A stretch of DNA of 64,000 nt from Nereocystis luetkeana (GCA_031213475.1 JARUPZ010000005.1:11479260-11543259); one strand, 5' to 3'; counted from the first letter of the stretch, positions 1 through 12,889 are shown. The notes: generated by a model not told the origin, from the letters alone. A program made the numbers and translations.

Positions 1-202
1 GGGGCTCGGGGATTGGGTGTGAGGGCTATGTTTGGCAATGAGTATGTCTTTGAATAGCCCGTTCCGACGAAGTGTGGGCCAAGGACGGGGGCGGGGTGCA
101 CCCGGCACAAAAGGCGTTCTACGATGGAGGTTTACTCTAATGTTTATGAGGCTCCTTACTTAAGGAGCTCCATACCTCACCCGAAAGCTGACTTAAGCAA
201 AA

Positions 203-601
203 AACAGACAAATCTGAAAAATGGGAACGAAACAAAAAATGAGAACGGACGGTTTTTTTTAGAAAGCAAACCAATTGTGTACAACTCCAATAAAAACGTT
301 GACAGTCCTGTGGGGCTGTACAGCAGCCTTTGAATGAGCTGTCGCTCAGGCTGGAAGTCCTCGGCATCACCGCGGTAGCCAGCATCTAGAGAAATCACAA
401 TAGAGCCAGCGTATATCGCTTTTTGCGCCCACCCGAAGGCACGAGATGGAGCATGACCGTTCTGACGAGCTCCTCTCACAGGGCTGGCCAAGGGGTTTCG
501 CAGGATCATTTTAGTTATCTGATACACCACATGGTTCTTCTGGAGATACGGCTTGGTTCTCATTTTAGGCTTCGTTCCCATTTTTCCGATTTGTCTGTTA
601 A
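203..601. repeat. Small inverted-repeat-bounded segment (foldback-like)
   Basis: Positions 203-246 and 556-601 are inverted copies of a roughly 45-base sequence containing AACAGACAAATC and GGGAACGAA, with a few mismatches. They bound about 310 bases. The minus strand of the interior is open for some 140 codons without a recognisable domain. The arrangement suggests a short non-autonomous terminal-inverted-repeat element, but I see no convincing target-site duplication, so the class is unknown. Confidence 0.4.
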
Positions 602-2650
602 AACTCAAATTGAATCTCGATGAACCATCTCGTGGCCCAAGTCCACAATTTTATTTTTTCGAAATGAAGATTGGCATCCCGACGATTAGGGGTCAAGGAA
701 CACCCGCCTTTCAGAAACAAAATATCTTAAATGTGCTAAGAAAGCAGGGGAGGATAGTGTAGAAATGAGAGCACGGGACAACGTGCAGAGCACGCGGTCG
801 GGGCTGCAGTCGGACGGGGACCGCCCTCGCTTTATGGCAGATATGATGTCGTGTCACTTTATGCTGTCCGAACACGCACATCTTCCCTCGTACCGTAGCA
901 AGGGTTAAACCGTAACATGATTATACGGCCAAGCAACCCAGGCGCTTAAAGCGGTCGTCTCGGAGTCAGGGGAGATCCTCGACGACTTCACATTATATTC
1001 GCTCCGTATCGGCGGGGCCTCGACGCTCGTAGCGGGAGGAACCACGTCTGAGAGCGTCAGTCAGCGGGAAGGAAGATGTCAATCGGGGGCGTACCATATA
1101 CACACGCGTAGTAATATGGAGGACATCAATCGAGTGTCGCGGAAACTGGCGGACACCGGAGGGGGATCTTAGAGACAACCCGGCCAAGATACGGTCTGGG
1201 GAAAACTGAAAATTATCGGAAGGACCTCGGATTTGAGGGAGTCAGAATGGTCGAAGACCGGTTGGGGCACTCGGTCGTCCGAGACCGCACAATAGACCCC
1301 AGTTGGCGGGGATCAAGGGAGGGAGTATTGAAGACTATCACTTGGAGGAATAGGGCTATTACACGGAGTAACAAGGTGTCGGTATGAACATTGAAAACCG
1401 TATTTATTTGACGTCGGTTGCATGCCGAACAATGGAAAACTCCCTCCCACGTCTCGGAAAAAAATCATAACAACCCAATTTGAAAGATAAACCGACAAAG
1501 GGAAGGCTTGAGAAGAGACTCTGAAACAGATCGACAAACTACCCGTGATTTGTTATGAACGGGTGAATTGCGAATTAAGAGGTTGAAACATTCTACCTGG
1601 TATGATTAAAGATCGAAAAACAAACCATACCACATGTATACATATCTCTGAGGAGGTCAGCGACTTGTCGAAGCGAAACTAAGCCTGAGCAGGCAAAGCC
1701 GACGTCAAAAAGTTGGGATGGAATTGATACGCGCCCAAGATATAAATACCTGGTAAACAAAGACGAGGGCTCGCTCACGACATCATTCTCACACAGTTCG
1801 ACAAACACAGCAATATTTTACGAGAAACGCACGACCTGAGCTGATCGGTGAACTACGTGATCAAAAGCAAAACATCCTTGGAAAACTGGAGATCAATGTA
1901 CCAGAGCCTCCGTAGCTAATCCCGCCCACAAGTATGCATGGTATACATATACTTATGCTTGAGGTACCAGGTGGTAGGTAGAATATACCGCTTTGTCCGG
2001 AAATGCAAAGAGTTTTGAATGACAACCATATTCAAAACGGTTCTTACATTATAAATTACCAGGCAGACTGATGGGGTCCCAAGGTGTTGACAACAGGGGG
2101 TCGGCAGGACCCATACTAAAGCGACGGCAGCGGCAGCTACAACAAACAACAGAAGGATGCTGCTACTACTGCTGTAGCTGTATGATGCTCTTATTGTTGT
2201 TCAATACCACGAGCACGTTTGATACCTCTCCGAGGGCTCATGCTGTCTCACAAAGCACAACGTCTAGAGCCGAGCTGCCGCCAAAGTCGTTTCCTCGACC
2301 TTCCTCAAGCAGTGCTTATCCAGCCAAGCCTGCCGATCCGATGGCTCTTCCGGGCCTTCTGGTCCACTTTCAAGCGAAATCATAGATCCTTTGTGTCGGT
2401 ATCGCTCACTGCTGCTGCTCCTTGTGCTGCAGTGGCCGCAACTCTGCAGCCAGACGCAGCTGTAGCCTAAAGGCCCCCATACCCCGCCTACAGTAGTATT
2501 ATAGCATGGTGGAAGGTGTTTATGTAAAGCGGAGGGGGGACGGCTGTCTACCGTCCCCTGGTTTGGATAATATAAATATATCTGACAGGCGTAGGCGGGG
2601 TGGCGGTACTATGTTTCCCAGGTGCCCCCTCCCCTGCCGGGAGCGCCCTA
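602..2650. other. No supportable gene
   Basis: I find no ORF with recognisable homology and no repeat shared with the rest of the window, apart from one TACCAGGT motif at 1965. Short open frames here show no codon bias that I would trust. The stretch is probably intergenic or intronic DNA. Confidence 0.5.
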
Positions 2651-2754
2651 TTACGGGGGGCCATAGTAAATATGACCAAATATTTTGAGTAAAAATAGGT
2701 AAGCATATACCAGTAGGTTTTTGTGTATACCATAGGTCCTGTTAACTATGCTCC
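2651..2754. mobile_element. CATAGT-type MITE, copy 1
   Basis: About 104 bases. The left end (GGGGGGCCATAGTAAA) and the right end (GTTAACTATGCTCC) are inverted versions of each other. A close relative with the same internal ACCATAGGTCCTG segment lies at 28030-28134, and more distant ones lie at 32108-32412. There is no coding capacity, as expected of a MITE. The superfamily cannot be assigned because the target duplication is not clear. Confidence 0.5.
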
Positions 2755-2759
2755 AGTGC

Positions 2760-2890
2760 CTGCCTTTGTATTTTCTTTCCCCCCCGCCCGTGATTGTCGC
2801 TTTTTTGTCCCTTCTTTTTTTTTTCATTTTTCTTTCATTCCCGTTTGTACCTCTTTGTGTCTTCTTTGTTACTATGGTCCGTTTTGCTAT
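2760..2890. repeat. T-rich repeat shared with 33475-33600
   Basis: The reverse complement of this block matches 33475-33600. Shared landmarks include the GCGGGCGGGGG-like start, a GACAAAAAA tract and GTACAAACGGGA. Neither copy encodes a recognisable protein. They look like two diverged copies of an unidentified dispersed repeat. Confidence 0.45.
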
Positions 2891-3059
2891 CTGTTTCTGT
2901 TTTTGTTTTGTTTAGTTTGTTTGCTTCGCTTCATCTTTTTTTTATGTTTTTGTCTGCGATTAACAGTCTCCTTTTTGCTTCCCTGGTATCCGAAGTGATG
3001 GAGTGCGTATGCTTGTTTTTTGTTTTCGCCTTTGTTTTACTTGAGGTATTTCTTCCACT

Positions 3060-3120
3060 CCAGAGTTATTGGAGCCTGTACTGCGACCACGGACTGCATT
3101 GTATTGTGAGTTAATGTGAG

Positions 3121-3166
<46 letters not shown>

Positions 3167-3177
3167 CCAACAACAAC
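3060..3177 (+). repeat. R1 repeat, 3' end with (AAC)n tail
   Basis: The sequence GACCACGGACT followed by GTTAATGTGAGAAC and a run of about 15 AAC triplets (from 3121) is the 3' end of a repeat family called R1 here. The same end is seen at 28445-28520 on this strand, and inverted at 5296-5345 and 29818-29862. A fixed 3' end with a simple-sequence tail is typical of target-primed retroelements. Only the end is present here. Confidence 0.6.
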
Positions 3178-3357
3178 TATGGTCCCCCCTAATAATAGTT
3201 GAAAAATTCGACGTTAGTTGTCGGGAAATATTTGCGGGCTCTACTTTGGCTTGGCCAAGTAGGGGCACGTGGATGTATCGCGGTATATTATTGCTGTTGT
3301 GCGGTGCTGGTGTTGGATCAGCGTGGATACGTCGATACTCATTTAACGATTTTTACC

Positions 3358-3442
3358 CTTTCAGAACCGCAGTCCCGTCTTGGGGACAAACCACTCAAAC
3401 TTCAAGTAGTTTGTCCCCAAAACGGGACTACGGTTCTCAAAG
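3358..3442. repeat. 85-bp near-perfect palindrome, copy 1
   Basis: The left arm (AGAACCGCAGTCCCG and on through GGGGACAAAC) is matched by its reverse complement on the right, with about 40 bases per arm and only a few mismatches. Transcribed RNA would fold into one long hairpin. A second copy is at 24083-24163. This is probably a miniature foldback element. It has no ORF. Confidence 0.6.
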
Positions 3443-4216
3443 GCATAACGACGTTTGCAGTATTTTGCCTTTGTTCGTGACTGCTGTCTATTGAGTGCAG
3501 AAGAAGGAAGGGTATACGAGTTTTCATATGCATATTCATGATGATACCTGCAGGTGGTTATATAATCAATATTATTGTATTTCCGAACGTGGAGAGCGAT
3601 GGAAATCTTGTTGGCATGTATGTTGGAAGACGAAGCATTGGTAATGATCGGGTAATTTTGGCACCATTTGTTTCGCGAACTTCATGGGTGACTAAACAAC
3701 GCGTCAGGTGTGACGAAAAATTTGGTACACAACTACCAGTAGCAAAATGAAACATTCATTAAACGAGGAGAGGTACGGGTGGTGAATAGAACCGAAAACA
3801 GGGAGTGGTTTTTGGTGACCACAAACAAATACTGCTGTGGCGGGGAATAGAGGTGGGCACCTTAGGGGAAAATAAAAAGACCCGACAACGGGATAGCGAG
3901 GCGTTATTTTGAAAAAGAAAACCGGATAAAACTTTCCTCTTCACCCGGTTTTAACCGTTTTTCGGAAAACCGGTCTAAACCGGATGTCAAATTGCAAAGT
4001 GAAACGATTCCGTAGAATTGCGCCAAACGGCAAATTTGCGGAGTAGGTTTAGCAGTCTGGGAGAAGGGATCTTTAGGGAAGTTTTTTACTCGAAAAATGT
4101 GTAGCGTGGTCTGAACTTCGGAATCGTCGTTCACGTTGTTGTGAGAAATTTCCTGGTTCGATGCAAACTCGGCGTAGGTGCGTTTATGGCCAGTTTTGGC
4201 CCGTTTCGGATGCGGT

Positions 4217-4267
4217 TTGGGGTCAGGGTTTGGGTTAGGGTTAGGGTTAGAGTCAGGGGTTGGGTTT
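4217..4267 (+). repeat. Interstitial telomere-like tract (TTAGGG variants)
   Basis: Several GGGTTAGGG units sit in a row, flanked by degenerate TCAGGG and GGGTTTGG variants. They lie inside the hAT-like element. The tract is one of five short TTAGGG-type sequences in the window, the others being near 18762, 32303, 32845 and 39600. It suggests TTAGGG telomeres in this organism. Confidence 0.6.
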
Positions 4268-5295
4268 GGTCTTCGCCCGTGCCTTCATCCCAACAGGGAA
4301 CAAAACATCCGAACAGCTTACCAACCTAAAGATCCCTACTCCCAGATTGTTAAAGGTAGGTCCTCAATTTGCGTCCAATACGAGATATTTATGTGGATTC
4401 CGACCTACTGGTGGCGTGCGACCATAAAACGAGGTGGTGTGGCACTCACTGCCATAACAACACGTAATAATGGTACGGGGTGACGTGATTTCATGGAATA
4501 TGGAAGAACACCTTGCCTATCTATATATGTACTGAAGAACACAGCAGTAGCAGAGCAGTACCGTACACCTGGCGCTTGGTAGTATATGATCTACCATACA
4601 CCTGGTATTTGTGTAGAGCTTCAACTAACTATTAACTTGTTGTAGCCCTACAAGGCTATACTGCCCTGCTAATAATGTAGCACTCTCTAAATTCGATTGA
4701 GGCATGGAGGACGTGCAGCAGGCTCGACGAGCTAAATTGTATACCTGATACACATAACGTGTTCCTGGTATGTAAGAGTGATACCCTTATTGGCAGGTTT
4801 TTACACAACAAGTCGGTATAACCCGTGGTCATGAATCACAGGCGATAAATAAATAAATTATAAGGGTCTCGCGATGATGCACTGCGTGGGGCCAAATGAA
4901 ACAGCCGCTGTTGAGTTTTTTAACGCGTATTTCGCGTTTGACTTTGCATCGGTGCCCCCCCCCCCCCCCGAAGACTATCGAACACCGAACAGCAGTCAGC
5001 AATTCGCGTGTAGTGACAAAGTGAACTATCCACCCCTACACAGTGGTTACTACAGGTCACCGAACTGGAATTTTTGTAACCTCTAAACGCCACCGAAACA
5101 AATAAATGGGGAGGACAGAATATTGTGCGGAAATTGCGGATGTTCTGCATCGACTGCCACTCTGTTCGGAAACATAATGAGCTCTTTATACCCCGGTATT
5201 TAATATTTGTTTTATATCGCCATTTATAATTCCAGACACATAATTTTTTCTGAAGTTCATAATAAAATATTGCTATGATCTTAATATTCTTTCAA

Positions 5296-6632
5296 TATTA
5301 TTGTTGTTGTTCTCACATTAACTGTCTGAATAAGGAGTCCGTGGTCCCACAAAGGTGCTGGAGCCCTAGGAAGATACGACAGACCACAGAAAATCGAAGT
5401 TGGGCGGCTGCCTAGAAAATACAGCAGACGAAGAAAGCGCACACAAGATAAACCCAATGTATGTGCAAACTGAACTACATATCCCGCGGGTATATCCTCT
5501 CCACTACGAGGTACCAGGTAAAATATAGGAGTATCACCGTTCCCACCACTAACCATGTTGTGGCTGCTGACTACAGCGGATGCTGTCTTCAGTGCTGCCT
5601 GCACGGTACAAAACGCACGGTAGTCGTGAATACGAAAGAGGAACACACCTGCCTGCTGTCTGGAGTGCCGTCAGAGTGAAGACTCGCGGAAATGCAGTGA
5701 AAAAGGAGCAATCATCGTGACTGAGATACTCATTTGGATCACCCCCCCCTCCCCCGTCCGAATCACGCTGTTGCGGTTTTTGATGAAATCGTCATTTTTC
5801 GTTCCCCAAAACCTTACTACCACACGAATACCCACGATCGCCATATCTTCCTGGGCTGTCTGACACAAAAAAGGTGCAGCACAGTTATTATACCGCGTCC
5901 CTGATAATTGAGTGGGTGATTCTCCATGAAGGGTACCCAATTCGTTAAACTACCAAGACCAGTGACGTTGATAGCAAGTAGATACTACTCTGCCTCGTGA
6001 AAAACAATACCAGGAAAAAGCAAACTATGACTGCTTCTCTCGTGATGATAGTGTGTGTGCAGGTCATGGGTCTCCGTGCACTGTCTTCCTGACGCTCTTC
6101 ATGGCCGCCTCATCGCCTTCGCCCGATCCGCCCGCTCCTTTGCACGTGCACTCGTTGCCACTCCCTTCCAGTCGATTCCCTTTCTCTGCCACCCTGAAAA
6201 ACAAAATGCTCCTCGCACTTGCGGTTCTGATCTCAAAAACAAACATTCTCGCGCATGGGGAGGTCAATCCGTCTCTTCCCCGCACGTCGACACTCAGTCT
6301 CCCTCCTCCCTCGTCGTCGAAACTATCCTCCTACCGGCGCAATAGACTGCGCCGTAGTGTGGCCTGTGGTGACGCCTGCCTCTGCGCACGGCCACCCTCA
6401 TTGAGCATTGCTGCTCTGCCGCAGCTATGCCTAATAAAAGACGCGCGAATCGTAGGTCTTTGTGCCTGACGCACCACGTATGACCCAACTCTACTGCCGC
6501 CTGAGCCTCGCGACCACAGGCAGCAGCAAGAAGGTATCACTCCTTGAGGGTGAGTCCGGCCTTACACCCGCCAAAACCTACCCCACTCGCTATAAACCTG
6601 ATAGGGCATGCCTCGCAGCATTCCTTGCCGAG
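5296..6632 (-). mobile_element. R1 repeat, copy 1 ((AAC)n-tailed)
   Basis: This is the longest uninterrupted copy of R1 (about 1.34 kb). Read on the minus strand it ends at 5296 with the GTTAATGTGAGAACAAC tail. It matches 29818-31519 on the minus strand, with a SINE nest removed, and 27618-28520 on the plus strand. No reverse transcriptase or other known domain is visible. It may be a non-autonomous or decayed LINE-like element with a simple-repeat tail. The copies end together near 6632 and 31519, which probably marks the 5' end of the element or a shared truncation. Confidence 0.55.
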
Positions 6633-7599
6633 GCATCGAGGGGGACGGAGGTATTTGCTCATTCTTATCGCAGAGCGTTTTTTCCTAAATTTCCAAAGTT
6701 TGGAAATAATTGTAGATATGTATCGATATACGGAGGCGTTCTGTCACCTGTCACCTTTCGTGAAATTATCCAGAAGCAAAAAAATCAAGTTCGGTAACAT
6801 TTCAATCTTTGGAAACAAAACAGGAAAATATGGAAGATTGAAAAAATTGGGCGAAAAAAGTGTCGAAAACTTGGAAAAAAAGCTCTCCGATACGAATGAG
6901 CTGTCGCTGGGGACTACTGGAATGCAGCAGGATGTTCGTCGTAATAGCTGTCTTCCGAGCTTTGATTGATGTAAACACGTATGACACCAGGGTACCAGGT
7001 ACGTAGTAATCAACATGATTCACTATTGAGTGTATTAGTCCTGCAACTAACTGCTGCTGAGAAGGTAGTGGTAATGGTTTTACTCTATCGAAAATCAATT
7101 TAAAACATGTCCGTTTTTTCCGGTTTTATCCGATTTCTTTCTAGTTGTATCCGTTTTTTTCATTTTTTATCCGGTTTCCTGTCAACCGCTTTGAACCGGT
7201 TAAAAAAAAACCGTTACGTATTCGAAAACCTGAGTACTCGGACAAGCATGCTGGATTTCCAAAAACCGATTTGAACCGTTTTTTTTCAAGGTGCCCACCT
7301 CTAGACGGGAACAGCGGGTTGAGAATAGTAAGGGCCGGACAACTCGAAAAAATACTTTCTATCTTGCGTTGTTACCGCTACGATATCATATTGTTTACGC
7401 TGGAGTAAGGGGCGCAAGGAGGCTTCCTGCTGTTTGTGTCCAGGGGAACGAGGTTCCTCATGAAATCTACACTGTCATTCATCTAACGCTTCAGTTTCTG
7501 TTTTGAGGCCATTGACCTGTTTACAGTTGCTACAATCTCCAATCATACGAGATCTGAAATACTTGATACGTGCCTGTTTGTGTTTTTCCCGATATATGT

Positions 7600-7707
7600 T
7601 TTTTTCTACCCGTCGACGTCCAGCCCAAAACCAGCGTCCGTGCCGATTGCTCAATCCTACGAGTACTCGTAGAGAGATACTAGTTCTGTAGTCACAAAAC
7701 TACGCCT
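7600..7707 (-). repeat. LINE 3'-tail fragment
   Basis: About 100 bases match the last part of the LINE 3' UTR described at 12105-16930. Landmarks are CCCGTCGACGTCCAGC, CGTCCGTGCCGATT and the GTCACAAAACTACGCC segment. It is diverged and carries a small insertion. It is either a very short 5'-truncated LINE copy or a SINE that borrowed the LINE tail. Confidence 0.55.
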
Positions 7708-9420
7708 GCTTTTACTCAATAAACGGTTTTCAGCCGTAACGGTGGCAATGTGTCATGCTATACGGGACACACCAACTTCATGCCGTAGGACGCAGTTCTT
7801 TTTGTTTTATCGGCTTTCGACTCGCAAGTTGTAGAGGTGTGGGAGTGGGTTGTGAAGCGCCGTACATCTTCGATCCATTTCGCAGGATTTTCTGGATGGA
7901 TTTCATCCCCTCTTGATTTCTATCCATCTGCATGTACGGCCCTTCAAGGTGGGCTTGTGTCATGATAAATCATGATCCCGCTTCCCTCTATTGTCGAGGA
8001 GGTGTGGTTTTCATTAAACGCCCACGCTAATAATTTATATATATATACCCCCTGCTCTCAGAACTCTCTGAGAAACAGGGAAAAAGTGGGAATCATCATA
8101 ATAATGAGACCTCAATCTCTGAGTACACACTTCTGGGCCGACCTGAATTAATTACAGTAGTCGGGTCTGCTCTATACTGCCCCTTTTTCAATCCTGTAGT
8201 CAGCTACCCTTGTCTTATCAAAGTTGTACTCGAGGTCGCGCTCTGTTGCCAGCCTTCGGGCCATGGACATGCCCGTCTCTCGACGTTCACTATTTTGAAC
8301 CATCCGGTGCCGGCTCATTTCTTGCCAGGGCCGGTGGTACCAGCCATTCTACAGAAGTGCACATCTGTGGCCGAGGATGAAGCCAACCTTCGATTTATTC
8401 CGCTACAGGGTTCGTACGAGCATATCAGACGAGACAGGAGATATCAGATCTGGGAAGCAGGCGGGAGCGGCGGCCAAGCTTCCGTTGGGCAGTACTCTGT
8501 GCTGTATGGTGAACGCCTTCTGCGACTCGCGAAACGTAACATAATGCCGCTATGTACGCCATCATGTATGTTCCGAATTAGCATTACCCGGGTTTTAAAC
8601 GGCCGGTGCAGCATCTTTAATATATATTTTTTCAATAAGAAATGATTTTATATCTGATTGTAGGGGTCGCAATTTTAACGAGGAATATTGTTTTTGGATG
8701 TTAGGTATTTTCCCGAAATTCGGTTTATCCCACTTTTTATTCGGGAAAAGCCGAAACACTTGACCCCCCCCCAAAAGTCGGCTCGAAGGTACTAAGTATT
8801 GCTTCCTTTGGTAGAGATTTTAGATACAAGGATTGGACAACTCTGCCGTGTTAAGCCGTGCTACACCTCACGATCTATCTAATAACGCTTGCCAGGGTCG
8901 TCCTTAAGCCATTTAGAACTAGACGACCGTTTGGGGACATTTTTTGTTCCCATTTATATTTTTTTTTGCACTTACTTGGAGTTTGTGAGGGAAGATAAAA
9001 TGTATCCATTTCAAATGCGAGTAGGGATACAGGAATGGCTTGGAGAATAGCTATCCTCTACATAATCTGACAGTCTCGGAGTGCGTTGACCAATAATGAC
9101 GATGAACCACGACGCGTGGTGTGCTGCCTTGATGGAGTGCGGCTCGATCCACCTCCTTGCCAAGGCACAGCAAGCACCGATTGAGTCCGCAAGCGCAAAG
9201 CGTCAAGGAGGCGCCAGGGAGACACGATGGACGACGCGAAGGACCTAGGGGCCGTCACCGCAAACACCTGCCCGTGGGAACACAAAGCTGTGGTACGGGG
9301 CAGGAAGCTGCTACTTTACAAGAGATGGGGTCTGGCTGCGATTGGTGAGGCCGCGTTGTTGCAAGGTGGCTTTGACACCAGACATGCCCCCCCGACGGGT
9401 ACTGCGCTCTCCATTGATTC
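7708..9420. other. No supportable gene; one small dispersed repeat
   Basis: Nothing recognisable is encoded. A 110-base patch around 8690-8790 (ATTTTCCCGAAATTCGG, poly-C, AAAAGTCGG) is repeated in inverted orientation at 25690-25790. An open frame at 8295-8645 (plus strand) has no recognisable motif and I do not call it a gene. Confidence 0.45.
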
Positions 9421-10480
9421 GGTGGTGCGTGCTGTTGTAAGTACTACTGGTGTGGTCGTACGCATACATGCGTTGCCGCTGCTTTCATCGGCACGTTCTT
9501 CTAGTGTTGTGTGATTATGCTATAGTAGGAACGTGTATGGTTCTTGCTGACAGATACCCTCGTAGTGCGGTACTGCAGGGGACGGAAATAAAAGGGGCAT
9601 TGATATGTTTCAATGCATACTAAACGCTCCTTGTATTTCCGTCGAGTTCTGTATGCCTTTCAGGTTCTTCAGCAGCTGCTGCTGTGTTTGCAGAGAAACC
9701 TGTGTGGTGCGTACTGCTGTACATACTCGTACTACTATTATGGTGCCGTTGTACGCGTACAAGCGATGACGCTGCAGTCAGCAGCACGTACTTCAGCTGT
9801 TATACGATTATTATGCTATAATAGAATGTACGCTGCTGTCAGCAGCACGTACTTCAGCTGTGATGCGATTATGCTATAATATAGTAGAAGCGTGTGAAGG
9901 TCTTTCCGACGGACACCCTCGTAGTGGGGCACTGCTGGGAACGGAAATATATGGAGCGCTTGTATATTTGAATAAAAACTAAACTGGTTCTGTATGTCTT
10001 GCAGCAGTGCTTGTAGGCATATTTACGTGGTGCGTACTGCTGTATGCACTACTGGGGTGATTGTGCACGTACATGCGATGACGCCGCTGTCGGCGGCACG
10101 TACTCTTGCTGCTGTACGAGTTATATTGATGTAGAATCGTGTACGAAGCACCTGGTACCGTTCTTTCAGATGGATACCCCCGTAGTGCGGTACTGCTGGG
10201 GACGGAAGTATAGGGAACACTGGTATATTTGAAAGATCACTACACAAACATTTGAATTCCGTCCAGTTCTGTGTGTCTTACAGCTGTGTTTGAAGGCAAA
10301 ACCTTAAGTGGAGCTTGTATCTACTACTGGTATGGTTGTACGCGTAGATTTGATGACGGTGCTGTCAAGCGCCACATACGCGTGCTGCTGTAAAGGCTGT
10401 TGTTGCCGAAGGAATGTGCATTGTGATGTGAGGTGTATACACTCCTGCTGTTTTAGTACGCGTACGAGTAGGGAGTACTT
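9421..10480. repeat. Satellite array, about 4 units of 280-325 bp
   Basis: Related units begin near 9421, 9702, 10027 and 10309 (the last is partial). Each contains GTGCGTACTGCTGTA-like, CTACTGGTGTGG, GATTATGCTATAATAG, CGTAGTGCGGTACTGC and GGGACGGAAATA segments in the same order. Unit 2 has an extra internal duplication of about 45 bases (9790-9880). Unit divergence is high, so the array is old. There is no coding sequence. Confidence 0.65.
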
Positions 10481-12104
10481 CATCAACCAAATTGACTGAA
10501 ATTACTTCACTGCTTGCAGCACTGAGTCGAAAAAAAGCAATGACGAGGTTTCAACGCGAGAACATACCGGAACAATCATGAGTATTCGCCTGCCTCGTGA
10601 CACGCACACACAGGGACTTCATTCATTGCGCGGAATGAGGGACGTAGTTTAGACCTTCACGGAGCGCAGACCAGTCCTCCTGTCGAGTTGATCAAGAGGT
10701 TGCCTTTAGTCGCTACGGAGAGTTTTTGCTATACACAGACATCGAGAATATGTTAACAATTTTATCTCCCGCCCCTCACCGCGTTGCGATATGAACCACA
10801 GATGGAATCCGAGGAAATGAAAGAGACTGACCAGGTGGTTGCGGAGAGAGCGGAGGGGGTGCACAGGGGGGGAGACAACATGGGAAACAAAAAGGGGGAC
10901 TAGGGGCGTGACAGTATTTTGTGCAAGAACGGGGGCGAGGGCAGGGGCACCAAAGGAGACGAGAAGGGGTGGTGGAAGGGGCTGGATGTCGGCTTCTCCT
11001 TTCAGTCGCGAGATCAGTACACAGGGAGCGTCACTTTTGTTTTGTCCCTCGCGTATCGGCCGTCTCGTTGCTCGCGAGGCTGGCTGTCTGTTATCTATAA
11101 ACGCCGAACAACCCTATGCATGTAAAGCGGTTGAAGGATCAAACGAGATGAGTTTTCGTGTGCGAGGGCTTTAGGACGGCGGGGTCAACTTTTTCCTTTT
11201 TTATGCGCCCGAGAGAGCGAGAGGAAACCCTTGTCCACACTTATTTCTCATGTTTTCGTTCACCGGCTCGAACCCGGTTCGTTTCTTCCACCGTAGTCGG
11301 GCCTGTCTCTGACCGTCATCAAAGTGTTCTTCACCCCGAGGATGTAGGCACCTGAGTCTAGTTATTATCAAATTCAAATCTAACGAGCACGGTTTCCGCT
11401 TTTTTAAATGGCAATGCGCGCATGATACCAACACCCACAATATCCATGATGTTCTGTTTTCAAGGTGATACACAGACGCCTGCGTGACAAATGTTTCCTT
11501 TCTTCTTGTGTAGCACCGAAGGCCTAGGGCGACATCCCAGGTTGAAGATCCCCTGGTTTGTTTTGGGGGATAATGTGATGAAAAATCCCCTACTATCCCC
11601 CAAACGTTCACCGGTTGATTTACTCATAGTACTGGTCATAAGGCCAAATTAAATAAAACATAACAAATATAGTGTAGGGTTCCAACGAGTTCTTACCGGC
11701 TGCAAAGGAAAAAATAATATAACGTCCAGAAGCGGGGATGCGGATGAAGAACCGCCGGGTTTGCAAAGTGCCTCAATGGCGCTGAACGTCACAGGGCATA
11801 CTACTTGAGGGGCGGGCATCATGAATTCGTCGCTGGATAGTCATCAACCTCGAGTAACAATCCAAAATAAGAGCAGTTGTTCAGCAAGAGAGCATGGAAA
11901 CGGAGATGCCGGTGAAAAAATACTCGGTGGCACTGAATTTCCAATCCGGGGGCGGGGACAATTAATTCATCGTCGGGTTTCCGACATTACATATCAACCT
12001 CGAATGGACAGTCCAGCAAGAAATAGTGGGAAACATCAATGAGTAGGAAGCGTGGCGTATAGATATATAGTAGGTAAAATATCTCGGTAAATGGTGGGGG
12101 TGCA
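10481..12104. other. No supportable gene
   Basis: I see no conserved ORF and no repeat shared with the rest of the window. An 18-base near-palindrome around 11268 (CGGCTCGAACCCGG region) resembles a tRNA B box, but no matching A box or cloverleaf can be drawn. Confidence 0.4.
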
Positions 12105-12889
12105 AGTGAGTGTGTGTGTGTGTGTGTTCTTCACATTAAACCGTTCTTTCTACCCGTCGACATCCAGCACAACCAGTGTCCGTGCCGATTCTTCCATCCT
12201 AGAAGAGATACAAGTTCTGTGGTCACAAAGCTACGCCACAGAGATACTACGTTGCCACGTGTGCAGTGTGAACTGCAGTGGGCAATGCAAAGCCATGTCA
12301 TCATACTAGATACGACAGGCACGACATACGCAATCTATGAAATAGTGAAACGAAAAGAAACAATCAAAGAGAAAACAAAACAAGGTAGACAAGTCGAAAA
12401 AGAAAAAGAAGAAAAATGAAAGCAAAATCTAAGAGAAACAATCTGTCGTGCCCCCCCCCCCGCAGGCGAGGTGGCCTACACTTGAAAAAGAACGAGCTGG
12501 AAAAAAGAAGAAATAACAAAAGACACCACTGCTTGTGAACAGAGTAAGACAAAGAACCAAGGAGAAAGTAACAAGGAAAAATAACAAAGGGGAAATAACA
12601 GGCAGACCAAAGCCCAAAGCACCTTCTAGGTGGCGGCAGCAGCTTGTGGTACGAGTAGTATAGCCAGGTTCTCCCTGCTAATCCGCCTGGTACCTTGCTA
12701 CCCAGACTGCCGTCTCCGCCCTGCGTTCGTCAACTATGCCCAGCCCCTTGGCGTCAGACAATACGAGCCGAGCAGAGCAGGTTCGTCTTCCAACCACGCC
12801 ACACGGCTCCTTGAGTACGGCTTATCAATCAGAAAAGGAAGAGGAAGAGAAAAAATGAAATGAAAATCACGGAGAGTCAGCGCAAGAGA

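Larger units (their letters stand above)
3848..7303. mobile_element. Non-autonomous hAT-like DNA transposon (3.46 kb)
   Basis: Both ends carry the same 16 bases, TAGAGGTGGGCACCTT, in inverted orientation (3848-3863 and 7288-7303). The TAGAGGTGGGCA start and the dense subterminal AACCGGTT-like motifs (3920-3990 and 7110-7285) are typical of hAT elements. The flanking octamers GCGGGGAA (3840-3847) and GACGGGAA (7304-7311) match at 6 of 8 positions, which fits a decayed 8-bp hAT target duplication. No transposase ORF is visible, so the element would have depended on a transposase from elsewhere. An R1 repeat (5296-6632) and a TTAGGG-like tract lie inside it. Confidence 0.65.

Noticed and set aside
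2960-3268. Cysteine-rich peptide encoded by the (AAC)n/(GTT)n tract
   Set aside because: Homopolymeric translation of a microsatellite.
11256-11290. tRNA-like B box at CGGCTCGAACCCGG
   Set aside because: No plausible A box or acceptor stem in the right position; probably a chance palindrome.
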